Shown here: positions 28,866-38,294 of the stretch, in pieces
How positions within the stretch are numbered: position 1 is the stretch's first letter
Layout: every line of letters begins with the position of its first letter
Origin: Sporomusaceae bacterium
Lineage (GTDB): Bacteria; Bacillota; Negativicutes; Sporomusales; UBA7701
Assembly: GCA_031460455.1 (NCBI GenBank)
Contig: JAVKTQ010000001.1
Location: forward strand, 620,001 to 684,000
Reading direction: 5' to 3'
Length of the DNA stretch: 64,000 bases
Translations under genes and position numbers: made by a program
Notes under the pieces: generated by a model
The model's database searches: none
The model's input: the letters and a program-made list of their open reading frames with translations, nothing else
Told to the model about the DNA's origin: nothing

Positions 28866-29566
28866 TGTTTCTTGGCCTCCTCTGCCGGCTTGGCGTATTG
28901 GAAGGTCAAGGCGCCTTTGTAGGCCGGTATTTTTACGATGTCCTGGCGTTTGATGGTGACCTGTATGCCCCAGAACTGGAGGGTTTCGACGACGCCGCCC
29001 CTAAGTTTGAGGGAGCTTTCGAGGGTCTGCGGTTCGCCGATTACGCTTATTTCGTAGGGCGGCGAGTAGCGGGCGTTGTTGACCGACAGGGTGGGCCCGG
29101 CGCAGCGGATTTCGGAGGTGGCGATGAGACGCTGGCCGTTGATGGAGATGGCTTCGCCGCCGGCGGCCCTGAGTTCGTTGATGACTTTGAGGATGTCGTC
29201 GTCGTGGATGAGGAAGAGGTTGGGGTTTTCCCCCGGTTTGGTGGGACGCTTGCTGTCGTCGATGCTGACGACGATCCCCGGCCCTTGCAACGGTACGAGC
29301 CCGGCTTTCATTTTGATTTGCTGGAGTTCGCGGCTGTAGGCTTCGTTGCCGGTCGCGTTGCGCAGGGCATGGACTTCGCTGAGGAGGGCTTCCCGTTCTT
29401 TTTCGACTTTGTTGAGCTGCTGGGAGAGTTCCTCGACGCGCTGGAAGGGCACGGAGGCTTTAATGTCCTGGGTGGTGCGGAACTGGACGGCAAGCATGAT
29501 GCCGAGGACGACACATACCGCGGCTATGGCTACCTGGCCCTGTCTGATGGGCAGCAATTTGCTCAC
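28862..29566 (-). CDS. DUF881 family protein (YlxW/YlxX-like)
   Basis: 234 aa: one N-terminal membrane helix (about residues 10-30), a coiled-coil stretch (VEELSQQLNKVEKERE), then the extracytoplasmic DUF881 domain with GPGIVVSIDDS and INGQRLIATSEIRCAGPTL. The GTG start overlaps the ftsQ stop (GTGA), suggesting coupling. Such genes lie between ftsQ and ftsA in Firmicutes; B. subtilis has two copies, here there is one. Presumed division-related, not characterised. Confidence 0.9.
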   Translation of the reverse strand: MSKLLPIRQGQVAIAAVCVVLGIMLAVQFRTTQDIKASVPFQRVEELSQQLNKVEKEREALLSEVHALRNATGNEAYSRELQQIKMKAGLVPLQGPGIVVSIDDSKRPTKPGENPNLFLIHDDDILKVINELRAAGGEAISINGQRLIATSEIRCAGPTLSVNNARYSPPYEISVIGEPQTLESSLKLRGGVVETLQFWGIQVTIKRQDIVKIPAYKGALTFQYAKPAEEAKKQ

Positions 29567-30333
29567 TCCTTGCGCGAGGACTGTTTGAATTTGATGTATG
29601 GCGAGGCGTAGTTAAGGTCAATGTATTCAATCGCGCCTTTTTTGTTGCCGACTTCCCGGAGGATGTCGCCGGTGAGTTTGGCTTTTTCGGCCAGCCGGTC
29701 GGGGGGACCGATGCGGATGGTGATTGTCTGGACGGTGTAGGCGATAAGGTCGCCGGCTGAGCGGATGTTGACTTCGGACAGTTGGCCGAGGGTGGTTTCG
29801 TCGAGTTCGGCGAGGTAGGCGAGAACGTTTTGGACGGTGGAGGTGTCGATTTTGTCGCCGATGTAGATGTTGCCCAGGCGGACGCCGGTGATGATGGGGA
29901 CGTCGACTTTTCTGATGCTTTTGACGGCCGCCATGACGACGCCCTGCTTGTCGAGCTGGACGAAGCCGTAGGAGCAGGCGACCCAGGCGACGGGCTGGCG
30001 CTCGCTGAGGGCGATGACGATGGTGGCGGGGAAGCGCCGGGCGACTTCGGCCTCGTCAATCCTGAGATCGCGGAGCAGCCTGGTTTTTATCGTCGCGGTG
30101 TTGAGGCGGAAGATGTTGACCTCGGCGGGGATGCCGGCGATGCCGAATACGTCTTCGGTGGAGATGTATTTGTTGCCTTCGACGACGACGGCACCGACGG
30201 CGAAGTAGGCGGAGTTGATGAAGAGAAAGGCGGCGACGATGACGGTGAGGGCTAAGAGCAGCAAAGCCAGTTTTTTGCCGGGAGGCTTCCTGACGGGTCG
30301 CTGGCCGGCTTGTCCCTCTTCCCTTGTTTCCAT
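29563..30333 (-). CDS. ftsQ: Cell division protein FtsQ/DivIB
   Basis: 256 aa bitopic division protein: a short basic cytoplasmic tail, one membrane helix (LALLLLALTVIVAAFLF), then a POTRA domain (AVGAVVVEGNKYISTEDVFG) and the FtsQ domain (RRFPATIVIALSERQPVAWV). It connects FtsL and FtsB-like proteins to the septal synthase. The ATG has GGAGAGG 6 nt upstream. It follows ddl after repeat copy 6. Confidence 0.94.
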   Translation of the reverse strand: METREEGQAGQRPVRKPPGKKLALLLLALTVIVAAFLFINSAYFAVGAVVVEGNKYISTEDVFGIAGIPAEVNIFRLNTATIKTRLLRDLRIDEAEVARRFPATIVIALSERQPVAWVACSYGFVQLDKQGVVMAAVKSIRKVDVPIITGVRLGNIYIGDKIDTSTVQNVLAYLAELDETTLGQLSEVNIRSAGDLIAYTVQTITIRIGPPDRLAEKAKLTGDILREVGNKKGAIEYIDLNYASPYIKFKQSSRKE

Positions 30334-30471
30334 GCAATCCTCTCCCCGGGTCAGGGTGTTATTTAGTAATTATACACTATAGGGCCTAGTATTGAAATAT
30401 GGAAAATGTTAGAGAAAGCGAACGTGTCTTCTCTCCCCCGCCCTATTCCCCGTCTCCTTCATAAATGGCGA

Positions 30472-30597
30472 GCGGCCGTTCAGAAGGTCCCAGATGCAAG
30501 GCGCACCGGAAGAGCGCGCCGCGACGCGTACTTGGTTGCGTACGCTAGCAAGCGCTCTGAGGAGCAACGCAGCAGATGGGGCCTTATCAACGGCCGC
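30472..30597. repeat. Palindromic intergenic repeat, copy 6
   Basis: GCGGCCGTT and AACGGCCGC are 9-nt exact complements. Arms are GGTCCCAGATGC and GCAGATGGGGCC; the centre has GCGTACTTGGTTGCGTACGC. It lies 6 nt past the ddl stop, between ddl and ftsQ. Confidence 0.9.
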
Positions 30598-30603
30598 CTA
30601 TGT

Positions 30604-31530
30604 TTATGCCATTAATAATATCTTTTCGCAGAGGTCGGGGAACGATACCCCCGCCGCCGCCGCCGCCTTCGGCACGAGGCTGGTGGCTGTCATGCCGGGG
30701 ATGGTGTTGACTTCGAGGACGTATGGGGTGCCGTCGGCGTCCATCATGACGTCGACGCGGCCGATGCCGCGGCAGCCGAGGAGGGTGAAGGCGGCGAGCG
30801 CCTCGGCCTGGACGGCCCGTGTGGCGTTTTCGCTGAGGGGGGCGGGGCAGCGGTATTCGGTGGCGCCTTTGGTGTATTTGGAGGTGTAGTCGTAGCGGCC
30901 GGAGTGGGGGACGATTTCAATGATTGGCAGGGCTTCGGGGTTGTCGGCGCCGAGGATGGCGACGGTGAGTTCGCGGCCTTTGATGAATTTTTCGATGAGG
31001 ACGTGGTCGTCGTAGCGGAAGGCGGTTTCTAAGGCTTCGGCGAGGGCGGCTTCGGCTTCGACGATGGTGACGCCGATGCTGGAGCCCTGGGCGGCCGGCT
31101 TGACGACGACGGGCAGGCCGAAGGCGGCGACGATTTCCTGGGCGAGCGGCGCCGTTTTCGCCTGGGCGGCGGTGTAGAGCCGGGAGGCGGGGGTGCTGAT
31201 GCCGGCCTGGAGGAAGAGGCGCTTGGAGATGCCTTTGTCCATGGCGTTGGCGCTGGCCTGGACGCCGGAGCCGGTGTAGGGCAGGTCGAGGAGTTCGAGA
31301 GCGCCCTGGAGGAGGCCGTCTTCGCCGTATTTGCCGTGGACGGCGATGAATACGGCCTGGGCCCCGGCTTCGCGGAGCTGCTCGATGAACCGCTGGGGTT
31401 CGAGGTCGATGCCGACGGCGTCGTAGCCTTTTTCCTGCAGGGCGGCGAGGATGGCCCGGCCGGTGTTGAGCGAGACTTCCCGCTCGGCGGACGGCCCGCC
31501 CATGACGACGGCAATGCGCTTGTCTTTCAT
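30604..31530 (-). CDS. ddl: D-alanine--D-alanine ligase
   Basis: ATP-grasp ligase making the D-Ala-D-Ala dipeptide for MurF, 308 aa. It shows VVMGGPSAEREVSLNTG, the VHGKYGEDGLLQG segment, VVKPAAQGSSIGV and the metal-binding end GRVDVMMDADGTPYVLEVN. The Y in LPYTGSGV fits D-Ala rather than D-Lac specificity as far as can be judged by eye. The ATG has GGAGG 9 nt upstream. Confidence 0.95.
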   Translation of the reverse strand: MKDKRIAVVMGGPSAEREVSLNTGRAILAALQEKGYDAVGIDLEPQRFIEQLREAGAQAVFIAVHGKYGEDGLLQGALELLDLPYTGSGVQASANAMDKGISKRLFLQAGISTPASRLYTAAQAKTAPLAQEIVAAFGLPVVVKPAAQGSSIGVTIVEAEAALAEALETAFRYDDHVLIEKFIKGRELTVAILGADNPEALPIIEIVPHSGRYDYTSKYTKGATEYRCPAPLSENATRAVQAEALAAFTLLGCRGIGRVDVMMDADGTPYVLEVNTIPGMTATSLVPKAAAAAGVSFPDLCEKILLMA

Positions 31531-31587
31531 TGTAAAAGACCTCCAGTCGGAAACTTATGTATTATTTATTTATGTATTGGGCGAGCA

Positions 31588-31707
31588 GGCGTTCAGAAGC
31601 CGCCAGATGCAAGGCGGCTCCGCCGGGCGCGCCGCGCCGCGTACTCGGCACGTACGCAAGCAAGCGCCCGGTGGAACAACGCCGCAGATGGTGGCTTATC
31701 AACGTCC
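31588..31707. repeat. Palindromic intergenic repeat, copy 7
   Basis: Ends GGCGTT and AACGTCC are imperfect. Arms AAGCCGCCAGATGC and GCAGATGGTGGCTT pair over 14 positions, including a change that keeps pairing by G-T. Centre: second type with CGTACTCGGCACGTACG. It begins 15 nt after the murA stop. Confidence 0.9.
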
Positions 31708-31722
31708 GCCACAGTATACGGT

Positions 31723-32973
31723 TTAAGGACTTCGGCGGACGACCTTGGCGCCGATTAGTTGCAGCTTCTTCTCAAACGCCTCATAGCCCCGGTCGATGTG
31801 GTATACCTGCTCGATTTCGCTGACGCCTTCGGCGGCGAGGGCGGCGAGGACGAGGGCGGCGCCGGCCCTGAGGTCGTGGGCGGCGACGGTGGCGCCGGAG
31901 AGTTTGGGGACGCCGCGGATGACGGCGGTGCGTCCTTCGACTTTGATTTTGGCGCTCATGCGGCCAAGTTCGTCGACGTGTTTGAAGCGGTTTTCGAAGA
32001 TGGTTTCGGTGATGATGCTGGTGCCTTTGGCGACGGTGAGCAGGGCGAGCATGGGGGCCTGGAGGTCGGTGGGGAAGCCGGGGTAGGGCAGGGTTTTGAT
32101 GTCGACGCCCCGCATTTCTCCGCCGCGGACGCGGACGCTTGTGCCGTTGCTGTCGATGCGGGCGCCGATTTCCTGCAGTTTGTCGATGACGGCGAAGAGG
32201 TGCTCGGGGATGATGTTGTCAACGACGATGTCGCCGCGGGTAAGGGCCCCGGCGATGAGGAAGGTGCCGGCTTCGATGCGGTCGGGGATGACGGTGTGCT
32301 CGGTGGGCGAGAGGCTCTCGACTCCCTGGATGCGGATGGTGTCGGTGCCGGCGCCGCTGATTTTGGCGCCCATTTTGTTGAGGAAGGTCTGGAGGTCGGC
32401 GACTTCGGGTTCGCGGGCGGCGTTGCGGATGATGGTGGCTCCGCTGGCGACGGACGCGGCCATCATGGCGTTTTCGGTGGCGCCGACGCTGGGGAAGTCG
32501 AAGTGGATTTCGCCGCCGGTGAGGTGGACGGCTTCGGCGTCGATGAAGCCGCACCGGTCGTTGACGACGGCGCCGATTTTTTCCAGGGCTTTGATGTGGA
32601 GGTTGATGGGACGCGGCCCGATGGCGCAGCCGCCCGGAAAGGAGAGCCGCACGCGGCGGAAACGGCCCAAGAGAGGTCCCATGAGGAATACGGAGGCCCG
32701 CATTTCCCGCATGAGGTGTTCGGGTATTTCTTCTTTTGAGACGCCGGTGGTGTCGATGATGAGGGTGCCGTTTTCCCGGTGGATCTTGGCCCCCAGCAGG
32801 GTGAGGATGTCTTGCATCATGGTGATGTCCCGCAGCTGCGGGATGTTGTGCAGGACGCTTACGCCGGTGGAGAGCAGCGTTGCGGCCATCAGGGGCAATG
32901 TGGCGTTTTTGGCGCCGTTCACTTTGATGTGGCCTGTTAATTGTACTTCTCCCGCGACGATAAATTTCTCCAT
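31723..32973 (-). CDS. murA: UDP-N-acetylglucosamine 1-carboxyvinyltransferase
   Basis: First committed step of peptidoglycan synthesis, adding enolpyruvate to UDP-GlcNAc; target of fosfomycin. 416 aa from the ATG at 32973 (GGGAGGG 6-7 nt upstream). The active-site cysteine is present at about C116 in FPGGCAIGPRP, so the enzyme should be fosfomycin-sensitive in principle. KVNGAKNATLP and PYPGFPTDLQAP are conserved. Here murA stands in the dcw cluster between murC and ddl, where many bacteria have murB. Confidence 0.95.
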   Translation of the reverse strand: MEKFIVAGEVQLTGHIKVNGAKNATLPLMAATLLSTGVSVLHNIPQLRDITMMQDILTLLGAKIHRENGTLIIDTTGVSKEEIPEHLMREMRASVFLMGPLLGRFRRVRLSFPGGCAIGPRPINLHIKALEKIGAVVNDRCGFIDAEAVHLTGGEIHFDFPSVGATENAMMAASVASGATIIRNAAREPEVADLQTFLNKMGAKISGAGTDTIRIQGVESLSPTEHTVIPDRIEAGTFLIAGALTRGDIVVDNIIPEHLFAVIDKLQEIGARIDSNGTSVRVRGGEMRGVDIKTLPYPGFPTDLQAPMLALLTVAKGTSIITETIFENRFKHVDELGRMSAKIKVEGRTAVIRGVPKLSGATVAAHDLRAGAALVLAALAAEGVSEIEQVYHIDRGYEAFEKKLQLIGAKVVRRSP

Positions 32974-33049
32974 CGTCTTTCCCTCCCCAGAAGAGTACAA
33001 TCACCCGCAATTATGCAAATAAAACAGTCTGGTCTGAACAGCCGGGTTT

Positions 33050-34432
33050 TTAGTTGTTTTTGTGGGCCAGCCGGTCGACGAGTTCTTCGCCGCTGAGGTA
33101 TATGTTCCCCGCTCCCATGGTCATGACGAGGTCGCCCGGTTCGACGATTTCGGAGAGGTAGCGGGCGATGTTGGCTTTGTCGGCGATGTAGGTGACGGGT
33201 TTGTCGGTCTGGCGCTCGACTTCTTCTTTGAGGGTTTCGCCGCTGATGCCGGGTATTGGCGCTTCACCGGCCGAGTAGATGTCGGTGAGGATGAGGAGGT
33301 CGGCCCGGGTGAAGGCGCCGCCGAATTCCTGGCGAAGGAATTTGGTGCGGGTGTAACGGTGGGGCTGGAATACGCAGATGAGGCGCTTGGGGTTGACGTC
33401 GCGCGCGGCCTCAAGGGTTGTGGCTATTTCGGTGGGGTGATGGGCGTAGTCGTCGACGATCCAGACGCCGCTGACCCGCCCTTTGGTCTGGAAGCGGCGC
33501 TTGACGCCCTGGAAGTGGCCGAGGCCGGCGGCGACCTGCTCGAAGGCGAGGCCGGCGTGGATGCCGACGACGACGGCGGCGAGGGAGTTGGCGACGTTGT
33601 GGCGGCCGGGGACGTTGATGACGACTGTGCCTAAAGGACGGCCGTGGTGGCAGGCCAGGTAGGTGGTGGTCATGCCCCGGGTTTCGATGTTTTCGGCGGT
33701 GTAGTCGGCTTCGCCGTCGAGGGCGTAGGAGATGTATTTGCGGCCGCAGTTGGGCGCGATGTCGCGGATGTAGCGGTTGTCGAAGCAGAGGACGGCGAGG
33801 CCGTTGTCTGCGGGCAGTTTGCCGATGAAGGCGGTGAAGGCGGCCAGTATGTTGTCCATGGTGCCGTAATGGTCCATGTGGTCGTTTTCGATGTTGGTGA
33901 CTACGGCGACTTCGGGGTTTAGCTTGAGAAAGGAGGCGTCGCTTTCGTCGGCTTCGGCGACGAGCCATTCGCCGCCGCCCAGTTTGGCGTTGCCGTTGAG
34001 GTAGTCGATGTCGCCGCCGATGATGATGGTGGGATCAAGGCCGGTTTTCTCGAGCATGAGGGCGATCATGGAGGTGGTGGTGGTCTTGCCGTGGGCGCCG
34101 GCCACGGCGATGCCGCGCCGCTCGTCCATGAGGGCGGCGACCATTTCAGAGCGATGGTATATGGGGAGACCTTGCGTTTTGGCGGCGGCGATCTCGGGGT
34201 TGCTGCCGGCGATGGCGGTGGATACTACGATGGCTTCGGCGCCGTCGATGTTGGCGGCGTCGTGGCCAATGATTATGTTGGCTCCGAGCTGCTGGAGCCT
34301 ATGTATTGTTTCGGATTTGGCAATGTCGGAACCGCTGACGGCGAAGCCCTTGGCCAAGAGTACTTTGGCTATGGCGCTCATGCCTGCGCCGCCTATGCCG
34401 ACGAAGTGGATGCGGTTTAGGTTGTCGAGCAA
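33050..34432 (-). CDS. murC: UDP-N-acetylmuramate--L-alanine ligase
   Basis: Cytoplasmic Mur ligase adding L-Ala to UDP-MurNAc, 460 aa. It starts at a TTG at 34432 with AAAGGGGAG 9 nt upstream; no ATG fits. GIGGAGMSAIA, the ATP loop GAHGKTTTTSM, EADESDASFL and VDDYAHHPTEI identify MurC. It sits between murG and murA. Confidence 0.95.
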   Translation of the reverse strand: MLDNLNRIHFVGIGGAGMSAIAKVLLAKGFAVSGSDIAKSETIHRLQQLGANIIIGHDAANIDGAEAIVVSTAIAGSNPEIAAAKTQGLPIYHRSEMVAALMDERRGIAVAGAHGKTTTTSMIALMLEKTGLDPTIIIGGDIDYLNGNAKLGGGEWLVAEADESDASFLKLNPEVAVVTNIENDHMDHYGTMDNILAAFTAFIGKLPADNGLAVLCFDNRYIRDIAPNCGRKYISYALDGEADYTAENIETRGMTTTYLACHHGRPLGTVVINVPGRHNVANSLAAVVVGIHAGLAFEQVAAGLGHFQGVKRRFQTKGRVSGVWIVDDYAHHPTEIATTLEAARDVNPKRLICVFQPHRYTRTKFLRQEFGGAFTRADLLILTDIYSAGEAPIPGISGETLKEEVERQTDKPVTYIADKANIARYLSEIVEPGDLVMTMGAGNIYLSGEELVDRLAHKNN

Positions 34433-34510
34433 CGGATTACTCCCCTTTCCTGCCTGACGGCGCCTCCAGCGTAATGTTATTGTATGCGGGGGGCGGTGGT
34501 GGTGTGAATT

Positions 34511-35632
34511 TTAGGTGTTACGGCTGCCGGCGAGGTCGATGGCAAGCCTGGCGATGGCGGCGGCGGCTTCGGGACGGCCGAGTTCCCGGCTGGTGCTTGC
34601 CATGACGGCGAGGCGGGCCGGGTCGCCGAGGAGGGCCTCGATGGCGTCGGCGAGACGCGGGCCGCTGAGGTCGGCGTCGCGGATGACAAGGGCGGCGCCG
34701 CGGTTTTCGAGGACGCGGGCGTTGAATTCCTGGTGGTTTTCGGCCGCGTGGGGGTATGGAACGAGGATGGCCGGGATGCCGCGGGCGGTGAGTTCGGCGA
34801 GGCCGATGGCGCCGGCGCGGAAGACGGCGAGGTCGGCGGCTGCGAGGGCTTGCGGCATGTTGTAGAGGTAGGGAACGATGCTAATATTTCCAGTTTTGGC
34901 AATGTCTATACCGCGCTGGCCCAGCAGGCCAACTATGTTATTATACTCCCCGCTGCCGGTGGCGTGCAAGATTTGTATTTCCGGCCGGCCGGCGAAACGG
35001 GCGTGGACGTCGGCCATGGCGGTGTTGATGCTGCGGGCGCCGCGGCTGCCGCCGGCGACGAGGACGGTGAGCTTGCCGGGGGCGAGGCCGAGGGCCGCGA
35101 GGCCTTCCTCGCGGGTGGCGGTGAGGACTTCGGGGCGGACGGGGTTGCCGGTGACGACGACCTTGTCCTTGTTTGCGCCAAAATTTTTGGCGGCTTCGGC
35201 GTAGCCGACGGCGATCCTGCCGACGAAACGGGCGAGGATGCGGTTGGTGACGCCGGGGATGACGTTCTGCTCCTGGATGATCGCCGGGATGCCGAGGAGG
35301 CTGGCGGTGAGGAGGACGGGACCGCAGACGTAGCCGCCGGTGCCGATGACGACGTCGGGCCGGAAGCGGCGGATGACGGCGAGGGATTCGAAGAGGCCGG
35401 CGAAGGTTTTGAAGAGGTTGCGGAGGTTGCCGAGGGTAAGGCGGCGTTCGATGCCGCCGGCGGCGACGGTGGCGAAGGGGAAGCCTTCCTTGGGGACGAT
35501 GTCGGCTTCGAGGCCCTGTTCGGTACCGACGAAGAGGATGTCGGCGGGCTGTATTTCTGTTATGGCGCGGGCGATGGTGAGGGCGGGGTAGATGTGGCCG
35601 CCGGTGCCGCCGCCGGAAATTATCACTTTCAT
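34511..35632 (-). CDS. murG: UDP-N-acetylglucosamine--N-acetylmuramyl-(pentapeptide) pyrophosphoryl-undecaprenol GlcNAc transferase
   Basis: Makes lipid II from lipid I at the inner membrane face. 373 aa from the ATG at 35632 (AAGGAG 7 nt upstream); the open frame upstream runs through repeat copy 8 and is not coding. GGGTGGHIYPAL, GTGGYVCGPVLL, NVIPGVTNR and the donor-binding stretch FRAGAIGLAELTARGIPAIL are present. Confidence 0.95.
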   Translation of the reverse strand: MKVIISGGGTGGHIYPALTIARAITEIQPADILFVGTEQGLEADIVPKEGFPFATVAAGGIERRLTLGNLRNLFKTFAGLFESLAVIRRFRPDVVIGTGGYVCGPVLLTASLLGIPAIIQEQNVIPGVTNRILARFVGRIAVGYAEAAKNFGANKDKVVVTGNPVRPEVLTATREEGLAALGLAPGKLTVLVAGGSRGARSINTAMADVHARFAGRPEIQILHATGSGEYNNIVGLLGQRGIDIAKTGNISIVPYLYNMPQALAAADLAVFRAGAIGLAELTARGIPAILVPYPHAAENHQEFNARVLENRGAALVIRDADLSGPRLADAIEALLGDPARLAVMASTSRELGRPEAAAAIARLAIDLAGSRNT

Positions 35633-35647
35633 GTTCATTCTCCTTGG

Positions 35648-35769
35648 GCAGGCCGTTGATGGCCCCGTATGCTGTGTTGCGGCTTCGGCCGCCATCCTCA
35701 ACGTACGTTCGAGTACGTTTCCGGTGTCGGCCTCGCCGCGCCTTGCCTACGGGCCCCTGAACGGCCTGC
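35648..35769. repeat. Palindromic intergenic repeat, copy 8 (inverted orientation)
   Basis: GCAGGCCGTT and AACGGCCTGC are 10-nt exact complements. Arms are GGCCCCGTATGC and the CCTACGGGCCCC side, where both strands changed together compared with the common CAGATGC/GCAGATGG pair. The centre has ACGTACGTTCGAGTACGT. It is between ftsW and murG, 52 nt from the ftsW stop, the largest distance of any copy. Confidence 0.9.
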
Positions 35770-35821
35770 GCACAGTACATTTTGAGTGACGGGGATTATT
35801 AGAACGGCGATTCCCGCCCCT

Positions 35822-36925
35822 TCATTTCAATGATACGTAGCGGGAAATATTCAATAAAATGCCGACGCCGGCTAAGGTGAAGATAAGCGCTGAGCCGCCG
35901 AAGCTGAGGAAGGGTAATGGTATGCCGGTGACGGGCATGGAAGCGGTGACGACGGCGATGTTCATGAGCGCCTGGACGATGATCATGCTGGTGAGGCCGG
36001 CGGCGAGGATGCTGCCGTAGACGTCGGGGGCGGCGATGGCGATTTTGAGGCCGCGCCAGGCGAAGAGGAAGAAGAGGACGATGACGGTGACGGTGCCGAT
36101 GAGGCCCAGTTCTTCGCCGAGGATGGCGAAGATGAAGTCGGTGTGGGGCTCGGGAAGGTAGAGGAATTTTTCGCGGCTGCGGCCGAGGCCGACGCCGAAC
36201 AGTCCGCCGGAGCCGATGGCGTAGAGGGACTGGATGATGTGGTAGCCGCTGTCGAGCGGGTCGGCCCAGGGGTCGCTGAAGGCGAACAGGCGCCTGAGGC
36301 GGTAGGGCTCGATGATAATGGCGACGACGATGCCGGCGACGCCGGCGAGGCCGAGGGAGGCGAGATGGGCGATTTTCGCCCCGGCGGTGAAGAGGAGGAC
36401 GAAGACGGTGCCGCCGATGGCAAGGGCGGTGCCGAGGTCGGGCTCTTTGAGGATGAGGCCGAAGACGACGAGCAGGATGGCGAGCTGGGGCAGAAGGCCG
36501 CGGACGAAGCTGGTTATTTTGTCCTGGTTGCGGGCGAGGCTCTCGGAGCAGAAGAGGACCATGCTGAGTTTGGCGATTTCCGAGGGCTGGAGGTAGAGGG
36601 AGCCGAAGCCGAGCCAGCGGCGGGCGCCGTTGACGACTTTGCCCAGGCCGGGGATGAGGACGAGGACGAGCAGGATGAGGGTGACGATGATGATGGGCTT
36701 GGACAGGCGCCGCCAGACATGGTAGTCGATGCTCATGGTGAAGAGCATGGCCGCGATGCCGAGGGCGGCCCATACGAGCTGGCGTTTGAGGAAGTAGTAG
36801 CTGTCGTCGAAGTTGACGTGGGCCGAGACCGCGCTGGAACTGTAGACCATAACAACGCCGATCGCCAGGAGGACGATTACCGTGAAAAAGATGACGAAGT
36901 CGGGCGACTTGGGTCGGACCGCCAC
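35822..36925 (-). CDS. ftsW: Lipid II polymerase FtsW (SEDS family)
   Basis: SEDS glycosyltransferase of the septum, 367 aa with about ten membrane helices. The GTG at 36925 has GGAGG 8 nt upstream; a GTG two codons earlier is too close to that site. Landmarks are VVNGARRWLGFG, the LQPSEIAKL segment, LKEPDLGTA (catalytic aspartate region) and LPFLSFGGSALI. It should work with the PBP at 42574-44712. A separate SpoVE was not seen. Confidence 0.95.
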   Translation of the reverse strand: MAVRPKSPDFVIFFTVIVLLAIGVVMVYSSSAVSAHVNFDDSYYFLKRQLVWAALGIAAMLFTMSIDYHVWRRLSKPIIIVTLILLVLVLIPGLGKVVNGARRWLGFGSLYLQPSEIAKLSMVLFCSESLARNQDKITSFVRGLLPQLAILLVVFGLILKEPDLGTALAIGGTVFVLLFTAGAKIAHLASLGLAGVAGIVVAIIIEPYRLRRLFAFSDPWADPLDSGYHIIQSLYAIGSGGLFGVGLGRSREKFLYLPEPHTDFIFAILGEELGLIGTVTVIVLFFLFAWRGLKIAIAAPDVYGSILAAGLTSMIIVQALMNIAVVTASMPVTGIPLPFLSFGGSALIFTLAGVGILLNISRYVSLK

Positions 36926-36936
36926 ATTCACTCCTC

Positions 36937-38292
36937 CTATCTCAGGCGGCGTACAAGGTCTTTGAAGATTTTCCCCCGTTCTTCGTAGTTGTTGAACATG
37001 TCGTAGCTGGCGCAGGCCGGCGAGAGGAGGACGAGCTGGGGCGGGCGGGCCAGGCTGTGGGCCAGGGCTACGGCGGCCGGGAAGTCGGCGGCGCGGCGGA
37101 TGTCTTTGACGCCGTGACGCTCGGCGGCGGCGGCGAACCTTTCTGCGGCTTCGCCGATGAGGATGAGGTGGTCGACTTTTTCCCGGGCGAGGCTCATGAA
37201 TTCGCCGAGGTCGGTGTTTTTGTCGCGCCCGCCGGCGATGAGGATGATGTGGGCGGGGAAGGCTTCGAGGGCTTTGATGGATGATTCGGGGTTGGTGGCT
37301 TTGGAGTCGTTGTACCAGGTGACGCCGTTTATCGTTTCGACGGGCTCGATGCGGTGCTCGACGCCGGTGAAGGCGCTAAGGACGGCGGCCATGTCGCTGG
37401 GCCGGGCGCCGGCGAAGTAGGCGGCGGCGCAGGCGGCCAGGGCATTTTCGACGTTGTGGGCGCCGGGTATTTTGAGGGCGGCGAGGGGGCAGATGTCGAG
37501 GGTTTCGTCGAGCCAGGTGAGCTTTATGATGCCGTCTGCGACGTAGAAGCCGACAGGCAGTTTTACGGTGCGGCTGAAGTAGACGACTTGGGAGGGGGCC
37601 CGCTGGGCCATGGCGCGTACGGCGGGGTCGTCGTAGTTGAGGATGAGGTAGTCGTCGCTGGTCTGGTTGGCGAAGACGCGCTCTTTCATGGCCTGGTAGG
37701 TGGCGAAGTCGCGGTGGCGGTCGATGTGGTCGGGGGTGAGGTTGAGGATGGCGGCGATGTGGGGCTTGAAGGCGCTGACGCCTTCGAGCTGAAAACTTGA
37801 TATTTCGGCGACGACGACGCCGTCGGGGCTGACGCCCTGCACTTCGGCGGACAGGGCCTGACCGATGTTGCCGCCGACGACTACTTCCCTACCGGCTGCT
37901 TTGAGGATTTCGCCGGTGAGGGTGGTGGTGGTGGTTTTGCCGTTGGTGCCGGTGATGGCGACGATGGGGGCTTTGGTGAGCCGGTAGGCGATTTCTATTT
38001 CGCTCATGACGGCGATGCCGCGCTGCTGGGCGGTCTCGACGAGCGGGATGTAGACGGAGACGCCGGGCGAGAGGACGAGGATGTCGACGCCGTCCAAAAG
38101 GGCTTCGTCCTGGCGGCCGAGGGCGAGGGCGACGCCGGCGGCGGCGAGGGCTGTGATGTCGTGCTTGAGCTGGTCGGCGGGTTTGGCGTCGCTGAGGGTG
38201 ACGGCGGCGCCGTGGCCGGCGAGGATGCGGGCGACGGAGATGCCGCTGATGGCGGCCCCGAGGACGAGGATTTTTTTATTTTCGAATTCCAT
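36937..38292 (-). CDS. murD: UDP-N-acetylmuramoyl-L-alanine--D-glutamate ligase
   Basis: 451 aa Mur ligase adding D-Glu. GTNGKTTTTTL is the ATP loop, followed by GGNIGQAL, AEISSFQLEG, LNLTPDHIDRH and YNDSKATNPES. The ATG at 38292 has GGGAGG 9 nt upstream; the frame continues far upstream inside mraY only as a shadow. It follows mraY directly. Confidence 0.95.
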   Translation of the reverse strand: MEFENKKILVLGAAISGISVARILAGHGAAVTLSDAKPADQLKHDITALAAAGVALALGRQDEALLDGVDILVLSPGVSVYIPLVETAQQRGIAVMSEIEIAYRLTKAPIVAITGTNGKTTTTTLTGEILKAAGREVVVGGNIGQALSAEVQGVSPDGVVVAEISSFQLEGVSAFKPHIAAILNLTPDHIDRHRDFATYQAMKERVFANQTSDDYLILNYDDPAVRAMAQRAPSQVVYFSRTVKLPVGFYVADGIIKLTWLDETLDICPLAALKIPGAHNVENALAACAAAYFAGARPSDMAAVLSAFTGVEHRIEPVETINGVTWYNDSKATNPESSIKALEAFPAHIILIAGGRDKNTDLGEFMSLAREKVDHLILIGEAAERFAAAAERHGVKDIRRAADFPAAVALAHSLARPPQLVLLSPACASYDMFNNYEERGKIFKDLVRRLR

Positions 38293-38294
38293 TG